This document shows, one piece after another, positions 37,470 to 48,000 of a stretch of 64,000 bases of DNA. The stretch spans positions 170,977 to 234,976 of the forward strand of contig NZ_AP025296.1 in assembly GCF_036492425.1 (NCBI RefSeq), written 5' to 3'. The notes below the pieces were generated by a model that did no database searches, was not told the DNA's origin, and was given only the letters and a program-made list of their open reading frames with translations. How positions within the stretch are numbered: the stretch's first letter is position 1; each line of letters starts with the position of its first letter. This DNA is from Persicobacter psychrovividus (GTDB lineage: Bacteria > Bacteroidota > Bacteroidia > Cytophagales > Cyclobacteriaceae). Position numbers and translations under genes: made by a program.

Positions 37470-38378
37470 ATGGAGGCGGTCGTTTTTGATATTCAGCGTT
37501 TCTCGCTCACCAATGGGCCCGGCATCAGAACCACCGTGTTTCTGAAAGGATGCCCCTTATCGTGCAAATGGTGCCATAATCCCGAATCCCAAAAGATGGG
37601 GCAGGGCATCAGTATTGCCTTTGACAAATGCGTCAGTTGCGGAGCCTGTGCTTCGGCCTGCGAGCGACAGGCGCATAGCATTGTCGAGGGGAAGCATGAA
37701 TTTGATTTGTCGAGTTGCCAACTTGATGGCCATTGTGTTGAGGCCTGCCCCAAGGATGTGATCAAAATTTGGGGTAACCATCAGCCGATAGAGGAAGTAA
37801 TGGAGGTATTACTGAAGGATGTCGATTATTATAAAAACTCCGATGGTGGTGTTACTTTTTCTGGCGGTGAACCCATGAGTCAGTTTCCATTTTTATTGGA
37901 AGCCTGCCAACGCTTGAACGCCTTGGGCATTGCAGTTTGTTTGGACACAAGTGGGCAGTCATCTTTGGGGAATTTCAAGAAGATTCTCCCTTATATTTCC
38001 CTGATTCATTTTGATATTAAATCACTGGATGCGTCAAAACACAAAGAGGCGACAGGTGTTTCCAACGAAACGATTTTGTCGAACCTTCAGTGGCTTGGTC
38101 AGCAGGATTGCCCGATCGTTTTGCGTTGCCCGACGATTCCAGATTTCAATGATTCGGATCAGGACTTCAAGGCCCTTTCTGATTTGGCCAACTCCCTGCC
38201 GGCGGTCAAAACGGTCGATATTTTGCCCTATCATGCCATGGGCATTAACAAGGCCGAACAGCTGTTGGAAGCAGTGCCGGGGCAGGAGCATTATCGGGTG
38301 CCCACTGAAGAGGATAAGCAAAGGTACGCTCATTTATTAAATAGGTATTGCCAGAAGGATTTTACGATCGGTAAGTAG
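37470..38378 (+). CDS. Radical-SAM glycyl radical enzyme activase
   Basis: A 302-residue activating enzyme that makes the glycyl radical on the partner encoded upstream. The radical-SAM motif CxxxCxxC is Cys28, Cys32 and Cys35 (GCPLSCKWC), preceded by FSLTNGPGIRTTVFLKG. An inserted two-cluster ferredoxin-like region (CVSCGACASAC at ~55-65, CVEACP at ~91-96) is typical of activases for dehydratase-type enzymes. The SAM-binding GGEP motif follows. ATG 37470 is chosen because it gives the family N-terminus and lies 4 bases after the enzyme's stop; the frame extending to 37380 overlaps that gene. Confidence 0.93.
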   Translation: MEAVVFDIQRFSLTNGPGIRTTVFLKGCPLSCKWCHNPESQKMGQGISIAFDKCVSCGACASACERQAHSIVEGKHEFDLSSCQLDGHCVEACPKDVIKIWGNHQPIEEVMEVLLKDVDYYKNSDGGVTFSGGEPMSQFPFLLEACQRLNALGIAVCLDTSGQSSLGNFKKILPYISLIHFDIKSLDASKHKEATGVSNETILSNLQWLGQQDCPIVLRCPTIPDFNDSDQDFKALSDLANSLPAVKTVDILPYHAMGINKAEQLLEAVPGQEHYRVPTEEDKQRYAHLLNRYCQKDFTIGK

Positions 38379-38404
38379 GACAGAGCAACTATTTATACAT
38401 TTTT

Positions 38405-38450
38405 AAAGGTATTTTATCCCCTAAATCACGGGGGTAGGATGCCTTTTTTT
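38405..38450 (+). terminator. Rho-independent terminator of the PhyH-glycyl radical enzyme operon
   Basis: Interrupted stem: AAAGG...ATCCCC (38405-38421) pairs with GGGGGTAGGAT...CCTTT (38430-38446), followed by TTTT. Confidence 0.8.
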
Positions 38451-38570
38451 GGTCGACGCTTTTTACACTATCGGCTATGGTGTAATTGTTGAATGCATTT
38501 TATCTTTTTTAAATCAAATTTCAGCCTTTATCTGTTGGCTGATGATCAATTTTGAATTCAATTATTTTTT

Positions 38571-41500
38571 ATGGATATGAGCGCAAATAAATTACTTTTT
38601 TTACTGACGTTGTTGTGTTTCCAAACCTCACTCACCTTTGCCCAGGAGCAAATCGAGATCGGGGACAGTCAATGGCGATTGTGGCCTGATAAGACCGCAG
38701 CATGGGAAAATGATGACTTGTTTTTACCCAACACTTTCAACATTGATGAGCTGCCCGTAAATGCGCCAACTTGCGGTTGGGCAGCGCTGAATCAACAAAA
38801 GGAAGCAGTGGAAGTGAGTCTGCCAACAACCGTTGAACAGCATTTCTGGGGGACCAATGGGCTCAAAGCCTACGAGGATGCCTATGGTTTTGAGACCGAA
38901 GACAAGCAGGTAAAAGACGGTCGTTATCTGGGCGTTTCCTGGTGGTCAAAATCCGTATTTATCCCTAAAAGTGCCAAAGGCAAAAAACTGATCCTGAATA
39001 TCCGTGGTGCCCGTTTGCGTGCTGAAGTATATTTAAATCATCAGTTGGTGGGATATAATATCATCAGTGAGACTTCCTTTCAGTGTGATTTGAGCAAAGC
39101 ATTTATCGCCGGACAAAATAATGAATTGGACATTCGGATCACCAACCCTGGTGGTCAGATGGATTGGATCGACCCAATCTTCTTGCAGTGGGGGAAATAT
39201 TCTTTCCACCGTTCGCATGGATTTGGAGGAATTGACCGGGGAATGAGCATCGAAGTGCAGGACAAAAACATCCAAATGCAGGACCTTTATGTGCTGAATA
39301 CTTCCGATTTGGATCAGGTAGATGTTTATGCTGTTTTACATAATGATACGGACAAAGCGATAAAGGGAGCAATAGAATATACCGTTTTTGATCAGGACGG
39401 GAAAGCCGTAAAAGCTTTCAAGAGTGATAAAATTACCATAGATCCGCAGCAAACGACAACGATCAAAGAGGCTTGTCAATTGGAAGGAGCTAAAATGTGG
39501 ACCCTTGAAGATCCCAACCTGTATCAGGTGAAAGCGCAATTCAAGGCTAAAAAATCCAAACTCGCATACCGCACACAGACATTCGGTTTCCGTTGGTTCA
39601 ATGCCGAAGGAATTGGTAAAGATGCTTATTTAAGCCTGAACCATCAGCGCATTCGTTTACTGAGTGCGATTTCTTGGGGCTACTGGGGATTGAATGGGCT
39701 GTTCCCATCGCATGAGTTGGCGAAAAAGGAAGTAATGGCAGCAAAAAATTTGGGGATGAACTGTCTACATTTCCACCGAAATATTGGACGCAAAGAAGTT
39801 TTTGATTTACAGGATTCACTCGGACTGCTTCGCATGATGGAGCCCGGAGGTGGACGTACGGCTTTGCAAAATGATTATAAACTGGACTGGGAGGGCGTAA
39901 TTCCTGCATCACATGCCATCGATGTTTGGGGTAAAGACGGAGAAGCGGAAACCTTTGCCCAAAAATACATGGAGGCCAAAATCATTCAGATGATCCGTGA
40001 TGCAAGAAGTCATCCGTCTTTGGTTGCTTACAACCTGCAAAATGAGGTCACTTTTGATTTGGCAAATCCTCGCATCTGGCATGTATTGCGAAGAATGCAA
40101 CAAGAGGATCCAAGCCGGGTGATTACCCTGAAATCGGGCGTAAACCCTGAAGGACAGGTGACCTTCTTACCTTATACTGAAGCACCGATTTATGACAAGG
40201 GAGATGGTTTTGGAGGCTGGATTGATGAGCATACGGTTGGTGGCCCTGGTGTTTGGAAAGACGAACTTTATAAGTCAGACAAAGAATTTACACACCGAAC
40301 AGAAATCAAAGATCAGATCGTCGTTTGGGGTGAAATGTTGGGTGCAGCGACGCCGGACAACGCCAAGATGATGATTGAATACATCAATGCGCATGGCGGA
40401 AAAAGTTATGATTTGATTGATCAGCAGGAGATGAACAAGGCTTATGGTGACTTCATCAAAAAGTGGGGATTTGAAGGCGCTTATGCCGATGCCGGAGAAT
40501 TGTTCAAAGCCATTGGTCGCAAAAGCTATGAGTTCTGGGGTAAGGTTATCGAGACGGCAAAACTGTCGGATGAGAACGATGGATTTATCATGAACGGCTG
40601 GGAAAGTACAGCGATTGAAAACCACTCTGGCTTGGTGGACAATCAGCGCCGTCATAAATCGGATCCGGCTTTGGTAGCCAATCGGGTACAGGCTTTGCGT
40701 TCGACCATCCGCCTGAATCATCAGGCAGTGCAGGCTGGTGAGCAGTTCTTGGCTGATTTGTATTTGGTCAATGAATCACATCAGGCACACGCCAAGCAGG
40801 CGAAACTTGTTTTGCGCAAATCCAACAAGGTGGTATGGAGTAAGGATTTTTCTGTACCAACCTTCAAAAAGAATAAATTTGTCTATCCGATTGCCAAGCA
40901 AGTGGCATTGCCTGCAACCTTGGCGGAAGGAAAATATGAGCTTTCACTGGAAATCAGCGGATTGCCAACAACCGCTGTTGCGAATGAAAAGCTGACGGTT
41001 CTTGACTCAAAAATTAACTTCAATCCTGAGCACTACCGGGTAGGGATTGTGGGAAATAACCCAAGTCTGAAGGCATATATCCACGATCAATTCGGAATGG
41101 ATGCTGAATATTATCAGCCAAAAAATCAGTATGACCTATTGATTTTGAGTGATGAAATTTTGATCGGTGGAGAAGCAAGAGGGGTGAAAGTACCCACGCC
41201 AATCGAAGGAACAGGAGATGATTATTTGTATCAGACAGAGGTCTATGGCGACACGCTCGATATGACCTTCACCGTTGAGGGATTGGCGAATGGACAGGCT
41301 GAGGTGACGCTGAAATATGCCGAGGTATATTGTAATGCACCAAAAACAAGAATGTTTGATGTAGCATTAAACGGCAAGGTGGTCGAGCATGATTTTGATC
41401 TTTTCACCGAAGGTGGATTTGCCCAGGCAATCGACCGTGAATACAAAGCCAATATTGTTGATGGAAAATTGGTGATTAATATCCCACGCATCAGCTGTAA

Positions 41501-42191
41501 TATGGCGAAAATGTGTGCTTTCAAAGTGGTTGATGCTAATGGAAAAACACAGGCATTCAACCTTGGAGGCGAAGCATACACGGATGTGAAAGGTTTGAAA
41601 TGGCAGCAGTATGTTGAGCAGACGGCTTTTGTTCCTTCTTTGGATTTCAGTGTGGAAGGTGTTGAACATTCTATTGATATTCCTTCGCTGTTTGCCAAAA
41701 TAAAAGCAGGAACGCAAATGCTGATGATGCCTCTGAATGCCGGTGCAGTAGTGACCTACGGACAAATTTTGGAAGATGAGCAGGCGTTGACGTTCGACGG
41801 TCAGGTCGGAAATGCTTTGCAGGCGTGGATGGGATCATGGATCTTCACCAAGTCATCCGACTTGTTTAAGGATTTACCACAAAACACTGCCTTTGCCGGA
41901 GACTATCAAATCGGGGCAGTAGATGCCAACGGGATGATCATCAGTGGAAAAAATATTGCCGTCGATGCAGGTTATGCCAGAGATCATAACCGAAACATTG
42001 GAGCGGCATCCTTCTCCGTAAAAGTTGGAGATGGAACCATTGTCGTTCACAATTTCTACGGTTTGGGCAATATCGCCAAGCCAGAAGATGAGCGGATCAG
42101 TAAAGCATTTGCCAAGCAAATATTAGTAAATGCACTGAATTTACTATACAAGAATTATCCTAAAACAATAAGTGAAATATCTCAAGATTAA
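38571..42191 (+). CDS. Large secreted GH2-family glycosidase with malectin-like domain
   Basis: A 1206-residue secreted enzyme of the GH2 (beta-galactosidase/glucuronidase-like) family. The signal peptide ends LTFAQ (~25). The sugar-binding jelly roll (~85-220, with LRAEVYLNHQLVG), Ig-like domain (~225-345) and TIM barrel (~345-680) follow in the usual order. The acid/base is in NLQNEVTF (Glu ~492) and the likely nucleophile in VVWGEMLG (Glu ~588). Residues ~890-995 read as a malectin-like beta domain (FTVEGLANGQAEVTLKYAEVY, ARMFDVALNG-like pattern), and the last ~200 residues are unassigned. It is about 200-400 residues longer than common GH2 enzymes. It stands between two terminators as a single-gene unit. 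Confidence 0.8.
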   Translation: MDMSANKLLFLLTLLCFQTSLTFAQEQIEIGDSQWRLWPDKTAAWENDDLFLPNTFNIDELPVNAPTCGWAALNQQKEAVEVSLPTTVEQHFWGTNGLKAYEDAYGFETEDKQVKDGRYLGVSWWSKSVFIPKSAKGKKLILNIRGARLRAEVYLNHQLVGYNIISETSFQCDLSKAFIAGQNNELDIRITNPGGQMDWIDPIFLQWGKYSFHRSHGFGGIDRGMSIEVQDKNIQMQDLYVLNTSDLDQVDVYAVLHNDTDKAIKGAIEYTVFDQDGKAVKAFKSDKITIDPQQTTTIKEACQLEGAKMWTLEDPNLYQVKAQFKAKKSKLAYRTQTFGFRWFNAEGIGKDAYLSLNHQRIRLLSAISWGYWGLNGLFPSHELAKKEVMAAKNLGMNCLHFHRNIGRKEVFDLQDSLGLLRMMEPGGGRTALQNDYKLDWEGVIPASHAIDVWGKDGEAETFAQKYMEAKIIQMIRDARSHPSLVAYNLQNEVTFDLANPRIWHVLRRMQQEDPSRVITLKSGVNPEGQVTFLPYTEAPIYDKGDGFGGWIDEHTVGGPGVWKDELYKSDKEFTHRTEIKDQIVVWGEMLGAATPDNAKMMIEYINAHGGKSYDLIDQQEMNKAYGDFIKKWGFEGAYADAGELFKAIGRKSYEFWGKVIETAKLSDENDGFIMNGWESTAIENHSGLVDNQRRHKSDPALVANRVQALRSTIRLNHQAVQAGEQFLADLYLVNESHQAHAKQAKLVLRKSNKVVWSKDFSVPTFKKNKFVYPIAKQVALPATLAEGKYELSLEISGLPTTAVANEKLTVLDSKINFNPEHYRVGIVGNNPSLKAYIHDQFGMDAEYYQPKNQYDLLILSDEILIGGEARGVKVPTPIEGTGDDYLYQTEVYGDTLDMTFTVEGLANGQAEVTLKYAEVYCNAPKTRMFDVALNGKVVEHDFDLFTEGGFAQAIDREYKANIVDGKLVINIPRISCNMAKMCAFKVVDANGKTQAFNLGGEAYTDVKGLKWQQYVEQTAFVPSLDFSVEGVEHSIDIPSLFAKIKAGTQMLMMPLNAGAVVTYGQILEDEQALTFDGQVGNALQAWMGSWIFTKSSDLFKDLPQNTAFAGDYQIGAVDANGMIISGKNIAVDAGYARDHNRNIGAASFSVKVGDGTIVVHNFYGLGNIAKPEDERISKAFAKQILVNALNLLYKNYPKTISEISQD

Positions 42192-42214
42192 AATGTAATT
42201 AAATATCTATTTTC

Positions 42215-42249
42215 CAGCCCTTAAAGTTTGTTCTTTAAGGGCTGTTTTT
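42215..42249 (+). terminator. Rho-independent terminator after GH2
   Basis: A perfect 12-bp stem, CAGCCCTTAAAG (42215-42226) with CTTTAAGGGCTG (42233-42244), followed by TTTTT. It shows that the frame extending upstream of the GH20 gene to 42228 is not coding. Confidence 0.95.
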
Positions 42250-42305
42250 GTGATAAAAGAAAAATATGTATATCTTTAAATGTTATATTTTTCTTTACAT
42301 TTTTT

Positions 42306-44516
42306 ATGAAAACACCTTTTCTCTGGCTCATATTAATTTTTAACTTGAGTTATGCTACAGCCTTTGCACAATGGCAATCCATTCCCTCCATTCATGGCGT
42401 TCAATCTACTGGCGAATTTCATTGGCCTGAAAAGCCTACTTATCAAAGTACACTTCCTTTTGATATTTCCCCTTTAATTATACCAGTATCTCCAAGTGCA
42501 GGGAAAAAGCCCACTATTCTTTATACCTATAAAGCTGATATCAAGGGTCAAGGATATGAAATTGAAATAAAAAATGCGACGATTGAAGTGTATTGTGCTG
42601 ATCCTTCAGGGGCTTTCTATGCATTTCAAAGTATTCAACAACTTCAGCGACAGCCAGTAATATCATGTGGGAAGCTTGTCGATCATCCTTTTTACCAATG
42701 GAGAGGCCTTCATTTGGATGTTGCGCGTCATTTTTTTCCAGTTTCTTTTATTAAAGAATACATTGACTTAATGTCGCAATATAAATTGAACAAGTTACAT
42801 CTTCATCTTACCGATGACCAAGCATGGCGACTTGAAATTAAAAAGTACCCTCTATTAACGGAAAAAGCAGCATTTCGAGAAAATACGGATCAATGGACTT
42901 TCTTTCCAAATGCGGTATCAGCCAGTACTCCTGAAACGGATGTTTATGGGGGATATTATTCTCAAGAGGATATCAAAGCACTTGTGGCATATGGACTTGA
43001 ACGTGAGGTTGAAATTATTCCTGAGATTGAAATGCCAGGCCATTGTGCTTCGGTATTTTGGGCTTTCCCTTCGTTTTCATGTAAGGGGAAATCTTTTGAA
43101 AAAGACCCTTATAAATCTTTTGAATTTTCGGACCCTTTCTGCGCAGGAAATCCTGAGGTACAGGATTTTATCGCAGATGTAATTGAGGAGGTAAGTGCGC
43201 TTTTTCCTTCAAAATATATTCATATTGGCGGTGATGAAACCAAGCATTCATCATGGGATGATTGCCCTAAATGCCAAACATTCATGCATGATCATAATAT
43301 AAATGATAGTGATGATTTGTATACCTATTTTATGGAAAATGCAGGCCGAAAAGTAAATGAAATGGGAAAACAGCCTTTGGCTTGGGATGAGGTAACAAAT
43401 GGTGGTAAAATGAAAGACTTTCTAATTACCGCTTGGCAGGATAGCAGTGCTGTAAAACAAGTTATCGACAATGATTATAAAGCAGTTATTTGTAATAGTG
43501 ATCTATTCTATTTTAATAAATATCAATTTAATGCAGCAGTAGAGGAGCAATCCGAAAAAGGTATCATTACTTTGAAAGATCTATTTGCTTTTACACAACC
43601 GGAAGGGTCGGAGAATATTTTAGGCTTAGAAGCCTGCCTATGGACAGAGTACGTTCGAACACCAGAAAAAGCTTATAAAATGTTGTTCCCTCGTTTATTG
43701 CCTTTTGCCGAAAAATGCTGGAATGGCGCAAAAGGTCGCTTAAGTTATTCCTTCATGAATAATATCGCCAATGAATTGCCCTATTTACAACAAAAAGGAA
43801 TTCAGCCATTTATAGCACCTCCAACAGTACGAGGACGAGGGAATGATTTATCGCCCATATATTTCCAGAATACTATAGCGGTAGCTCTGCAAAATATTTA
43901 TCCTGGCGCAGAAATTTTCTATCGAATTGGTGGGAAAAAGTCATTTTCCCGCTATCGTACACCAATTAATTTAAAGACTACAAACAATATACAGGTATTT
44001 GCTAAACTAAAGGGTAATCCCTCAATGTATAGTGACACATTGAATTATGAATTCCATAAGCTCAAGTATTTTTCGCGCCCTGTTTCGGTGGCGCAATATA
44101 GTCTAAAGCCAGGTCTTGAATGTAGTTACTATACGGATTCGATTAGTTCTCTTAAAGACTATGAGCCCAAAAACCGAAAATGGGTAACTACAAGCAGTAA
44201 AATCGAGATTCCTAATATTGTTCGTAAAGATGCATTTGTATTACGATACGAAGGGTACATTAAAGTGAATGCTACTGGAATACATAAATTTTTGCTGACC
44301 TCTGATGATGGGTCGATGCTTTATATCAATGATCAATTAGTGATTGATAATGATGGGGTGCATGCGCCAATACATAAGGAGAAATCACTATTGCTAAAAA
44401 AGGGGCTATATAAAATCAGAATCGATTATTTCGATTTAGCCTATGGAGAGCAGTTAGGACTTTCAATTTTCCCTAACGTTTCTTTTCATGTTTCTAATGA
44501 AAATTCATATTTATAA
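42306..44516 (+). CDS. Secreted GH20 beta-N-acetylhexosaminidase with C-terminal PA14 domain
   Basis: A 736-residue secreted exo-hexosaminidase that releases terminal beta-GlcNAc or GalNAc by substrate-assisted catalysis. The signal peptide ends ATAFAQ (~22). A GH20 N-terminal domain (~30-125) is followed by the barrel with WRGLHLDVARHFF, HLHLTDDQAWRLEI and the catalytic pair Asp310-Glu311 in HIGGDETK. A PA14 domain occupies ~595-725 (HKFLLTSDDGSMLYINDQLVI is split over its core strands). ATG 42306 is chosen because the longer frame runs back into the GH2 terminator. The gene is visibly more AT-rich than its neighbours, which may mean later acquisition. Confidence 0.9.
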   Translation: MKTPFLWLILIFNLSYATAFAQWQSIPSIHGVQSTGEFHWPEKPTYQSTLPFDISPLIIPVSPSAGKKPTILYTYKADIKGQGYEIEIKNATIEVYCADPSGAFYAFQSIQQLQRQPVISCGKLVDHPFYQWRGLHLDVARHFFPVSFIKEYIDLMSQYKLNKLHLHLTDDQAWRLEIKKYPLLTEKAAFRENTDQWTFFPNAVSASTPETDVYGGYYSQEDIKALVAYGLEREVEIIPEIEMPGHCASVFWAFPSFSCKGKSFEKDPYKSFEFSDPFCAGNPEVQDFIADVIEEVSALFPSKYIHIGGDETKHSSWDDCPKCQTFMHDHNINDSDDLYTYFMENAGRKVNEMGKQPLAWDEVTNGGKMKDFLITAWQDSSAVKQVIDNDYKAVICNSDLFYFNKYQFNAAVEEQSEKGIITLKDLFAFTQPEGSENILGLEACLWTEYVRTPEKAYKMLFPRLLPFAEKCWNGAKGRLSYSFMNNIANELPYLQQKGIQPFIAPPTVRGRGNDLSPIYFQNTIAVALQNIYPGAEIFYRIGGKKSFSRYRTPINLKTTNNIQVFAKLKGNPSMYSDTLNYEFHKLKYFSRPVSVAQYSLKPGLECSYYTDSISSLKDYEPKNRKWVTTSSKIEIPNIVRKDAFVLRYEGYIKVNATGIHKFLLTSDDGSMLYINDQLVIDNDGVHAPIHKEKSLLLKKGLYKIRIDYFDLAYGEQLGLSIFPNVSFHVSNENSYL

Positions 44517-44631
44517 TGTGGTAATTTACACATCATATAGATGTTAATAAATGATTATCATTTTATAAATTATAAAAATATGTGCAAGCGTTATTCCTTG
44601 AAATAATTTTCAATTTTATGAGTGGTGTTCG

Positions 44632-44678
44632 CACTTCTATTCGATTATCGTTATTGATCGAATAGAAGTGTTTTTTTT
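44632..44678 (+). terminator. Rho-independent terminator after GH20
   Basis: A perfect 14-bp stem, CACTTCTATTCGAT (44632-44645) with ATCGAATAGAAGTG (44657-44670), followed by eight T. Confidence 0.95.
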
Positions 44679-44915
44679 GGGGTAGGCTGTCGAAAATATG
44701 CAATCACCCCGATCAAAAATATTCGATAGCCTATTTTCAGGGAATTATATTATACTAAACCTTGGTTAATGAGCGGTGAATGTACGCTGCGCCTATTTGG
44801 ACTAATAAGCCAAAGATTTAATCTGTGATATTCTACGTGATCATTGGTTAAAATTACAAGTCAGTTATTGAAAGTTGTTGCGTAGCGATGTGCCACAACA
44901 TATAAAGTAAAGAAA

Positions 44916-44947
44916 AAAGGCCTGAGTATTTTGCTCAGGCCTTTCCT
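44916..44947 (-). terminator. Terminator of the HTCS gene
   Basis: A perfect 11-bp stem, AAAGGCCTGAG (44916-44926) with CTCAGGCCTTT (44934-44944). Read on the minus strand it is followed by a T-rich run (TTTTTTC), and it lies ~100 bases after the HTCS stop. Confidence 0.85.
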
Positions 44948-45044
44948 TTCAATCTCACCATGATCCACCCCAATAATCTACTTTTAAGGAGGGCGTGGGG
45001 TATATTTTTCAGCTCCGTTGGCTTAGCTCATAATTTAATTTATG

Positions 45045-48000
45045 CTAATTTATTGTCGCTTCGAGTTTCGCTGATAAATATTGTTTCGGACCAACACCAA
45101 ATTCTTTCTTGAAACAACGGGCAAAATATTTCGGATCGTTGAAACCCACCGAATAGGCGACCTGAGCGGTTGAAAGCTTTTGACTCACCAGAATTTTTGC
45201 GGCTAAATTTAATCGACATTGGCGAACGAACTCATTCATCGATACGCCTAAGAGGGATTTCATTTTGCTGTACAACCACGACCTGCTTACTCCCAAATTC
45301 TCACAGAAAAAATCAATGCCCAAAGCGGAGTTTTCAATATTATCTTCGATTAACGCTTTTATATTATTAATAAATTCCTGATCCTTAGGATTGGCGTCGT
45401 TTAATGGCGTAATCCCTTCTTCAAAAATACTTTTATTTGAATGATCAATCATGCTCAACCGTTGATTGAGATAATTTTTGGCTTTCAGAAATAGCTCTTC
45501 TGCTTTAAAAGGTTTAGTGATATAATCTGAAGCGCCAGCTTCTAATCCAACAATTTTATCTTGCTCCGCATCTTTTGCCGTGATTAATATGATAGGGATA
45601 TGGCAAGTTTTCTCATTTTCCTTCACCCTTCGACATAAGCTGATACCATCCATTTCAGGCATCATAATATCAGAAATGATCAAATGAGGGGGCTCTTTTT
45701 CAATCAATTTCAGGGCCTCTACGCCATTTTTTGCCTCAACAACAAAATAGAATTTTTCTAACTGGCTGTAAAGGAAATACCTCAGATCGGCATTGTCTTC
45801 AACGATCATTACTTTAGGTTTGGTGATGTTGTCTGCCATTTTCAAAACCTCATTATTGGCAATGACTGGTGTTAGCTGACTGTTGGCTTCTGGTGTATCA
45901 ACAACTTCCTCATCAGACAGTAACACTGGAATATTGACTGTGAAAGTCGTTCCGTGATCATCAAATTGATCTTTGTATTTACTTTCAACACTAATATCTC
46001 CCCCCATTTTTTCAATCAGCTGTTTAACAATCGACAGCCCAATACCAGAACCAATGGCGTCTTCATCATTCTCAGATAAGCGGTAAAAACGGTTGAATAT
46101 CTGATCAATTTTTTGCTCTGGAATACCATCTCCATTATCTGAGATAGAGACCTCGAGACCATCATTGGCCATTTTAGCAGTGAAAATAATGAGCCCACCT
46201 TCTTTAGTGTATTTAATGCTGTTATTCAGTAAGTTATAGATGATTTTGTTCACTACATCTAAATCATATTTGGCAGTTAACCCTTCCAATGTTGAATTGA
46301 AAATAATCTCGATTCTTTTCTGTAAAGCTAAATGTTTGAATGAATCATAAATCGTTTCAAAATGGTGACCAAGGTTATTTTTCTTTTCCTTAAAGGCAAT
46401 TGCACCTCCATCAATTCTGGAAAGTTCCATAATCTGCTCTACCAAACTTAACAGCAACTTTGAATTTCGAGAGATAATCTTTAACAGGTTTCGATCAGGT
46501 ACGGCGATAGCTTCCGAGTGTAACAATTCCTCAACAGGCCCCTGAATTAATGTGAGTGGCGTCCGAAATTCATGAGATACATTGGTGTAAAAGTCAGTCT
46601 TTATTTTATCAATATTTTTAAGTTGCTCCGACTGAAAATAAAGTTTCTCATAGGCGCTCGCATTGGTGATGGCAATCGAGGCATAAGAGGCTAAGTTGGA
46701 GAGCAGACTTAAATCTGTCTGTGTAAAGGCATTGAGTTTATTTGAAATCGCCACTAAAACCCCTAATGGTTTATCATTCCGGAAATTCAATGGCAAATAA
46801 ACCCCGGAGGATTCTTTTTGCTCATATTTTCTGTCCGGATATCGGAGTAAATTCTGCGTATCGACACGCAGGTCATTACTGAAAATATACTGGTTACTGC
46901 GAACGACATAAGCAGACAATCGCGCCTCGGATTTAAGGTCAATTTGATCTTTAATCAACTCGTTAACATCTCCACGAACCCCCCAAAGTTCCAGCTGACC
47001 AGTTTTTTCGTTCACCTGACCAATCATCATTTCGTCGATGTCCACCAATTCAGAAATATTGCTGTAAATTTCCCCAAATACTCGATTTAGCTCTACGCTT
47101 GAAGTGATCTTCCGCCCCATTTTGGCCATCAGTTCAATGTTTCGTTTTTGCTGACGGAGTTCCTGTTGGCGATTTTGGAGTTCTGTATTCTGATTAATAA
47201 CCACCTCTTGCTGGGTCTGCAATTCTTCATTAACTGCTAAAAGTTCAGAGTTCACCTCTTTGAGTTCCGCCGTTCTTTCCTTCACTGTTTTCTCTAAGTG
47301 GCGTTTACTCTTTTTAATCAGGTGAATATAGATGATGATAAAGGCGGCCATGGTTCCGAAAGCAATCAAAGTCAACAAAGTTTTGAACCAGGCCGACTGA
47401 TACCAAGGAGGGGAGATGATCACCCGGTTTTCTTTGATCTTTCCCGACCAAATACCATCAGGGTTGGAGGCTTCCATCTGCAGGGTGTAGTCACCGGGTT
47501 CCAAAAAAGGATATTTGATGGTGTTTTCTCCATGGGCAGTATAATTCCAATGTTTATCCAGACCTTTGAGGCGATAGCGGTAGCGGATTTTTTGCGGCGC
47601 ACGAAAATCAAGGGTAGATACACTTACGGCAAAGTTGTTGAAATTATAAGGCAGGTCGATCTCCTGATTTGCGTTCAGTTTATTATTTAATTCAGATCTT
47701 GAAATTGTACTTTGCCCATTATTGTCTTCTCCATTGATCTCGAAACCACTGATATAAGTCCGTGGGCTTGAAGTGTCTATTGATATGCTATTGGGGTTAA
47801 ATTTAACAATGCCCATTCTATCACCAAAATAGAACATTCCATCCTGATCTTTGAAAAAAGCCCGTTCGTTGAACTCATTGGAAAGCAGTCCATCTTCCTC
47901 GTAGAAATTAACAAATCGGTTACTGTTTACATCTAATCGGCTGATGCCATTGTTGGTACTGACCCAAATATTCCCTTTGCGGTCTTCAAGGATGCCATGA

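Larger units (their letters stand above)
44517..45044. other. Intergenic region between GH20 and the convergent HTCS gene
   Basis: About 530 bases with two terminators, one for each convergent gene (44632-44678 and 44916-44947). Nothing else was recognised. Confidence 0.6.

Noticed and set aside
42228..42305. Longer N-terminus of the GH20 enzyme
   Set aside because: It would begin inside the perfect GH2 terminator hairpin and precede a normal signal peptide that starts at ATG 42306.
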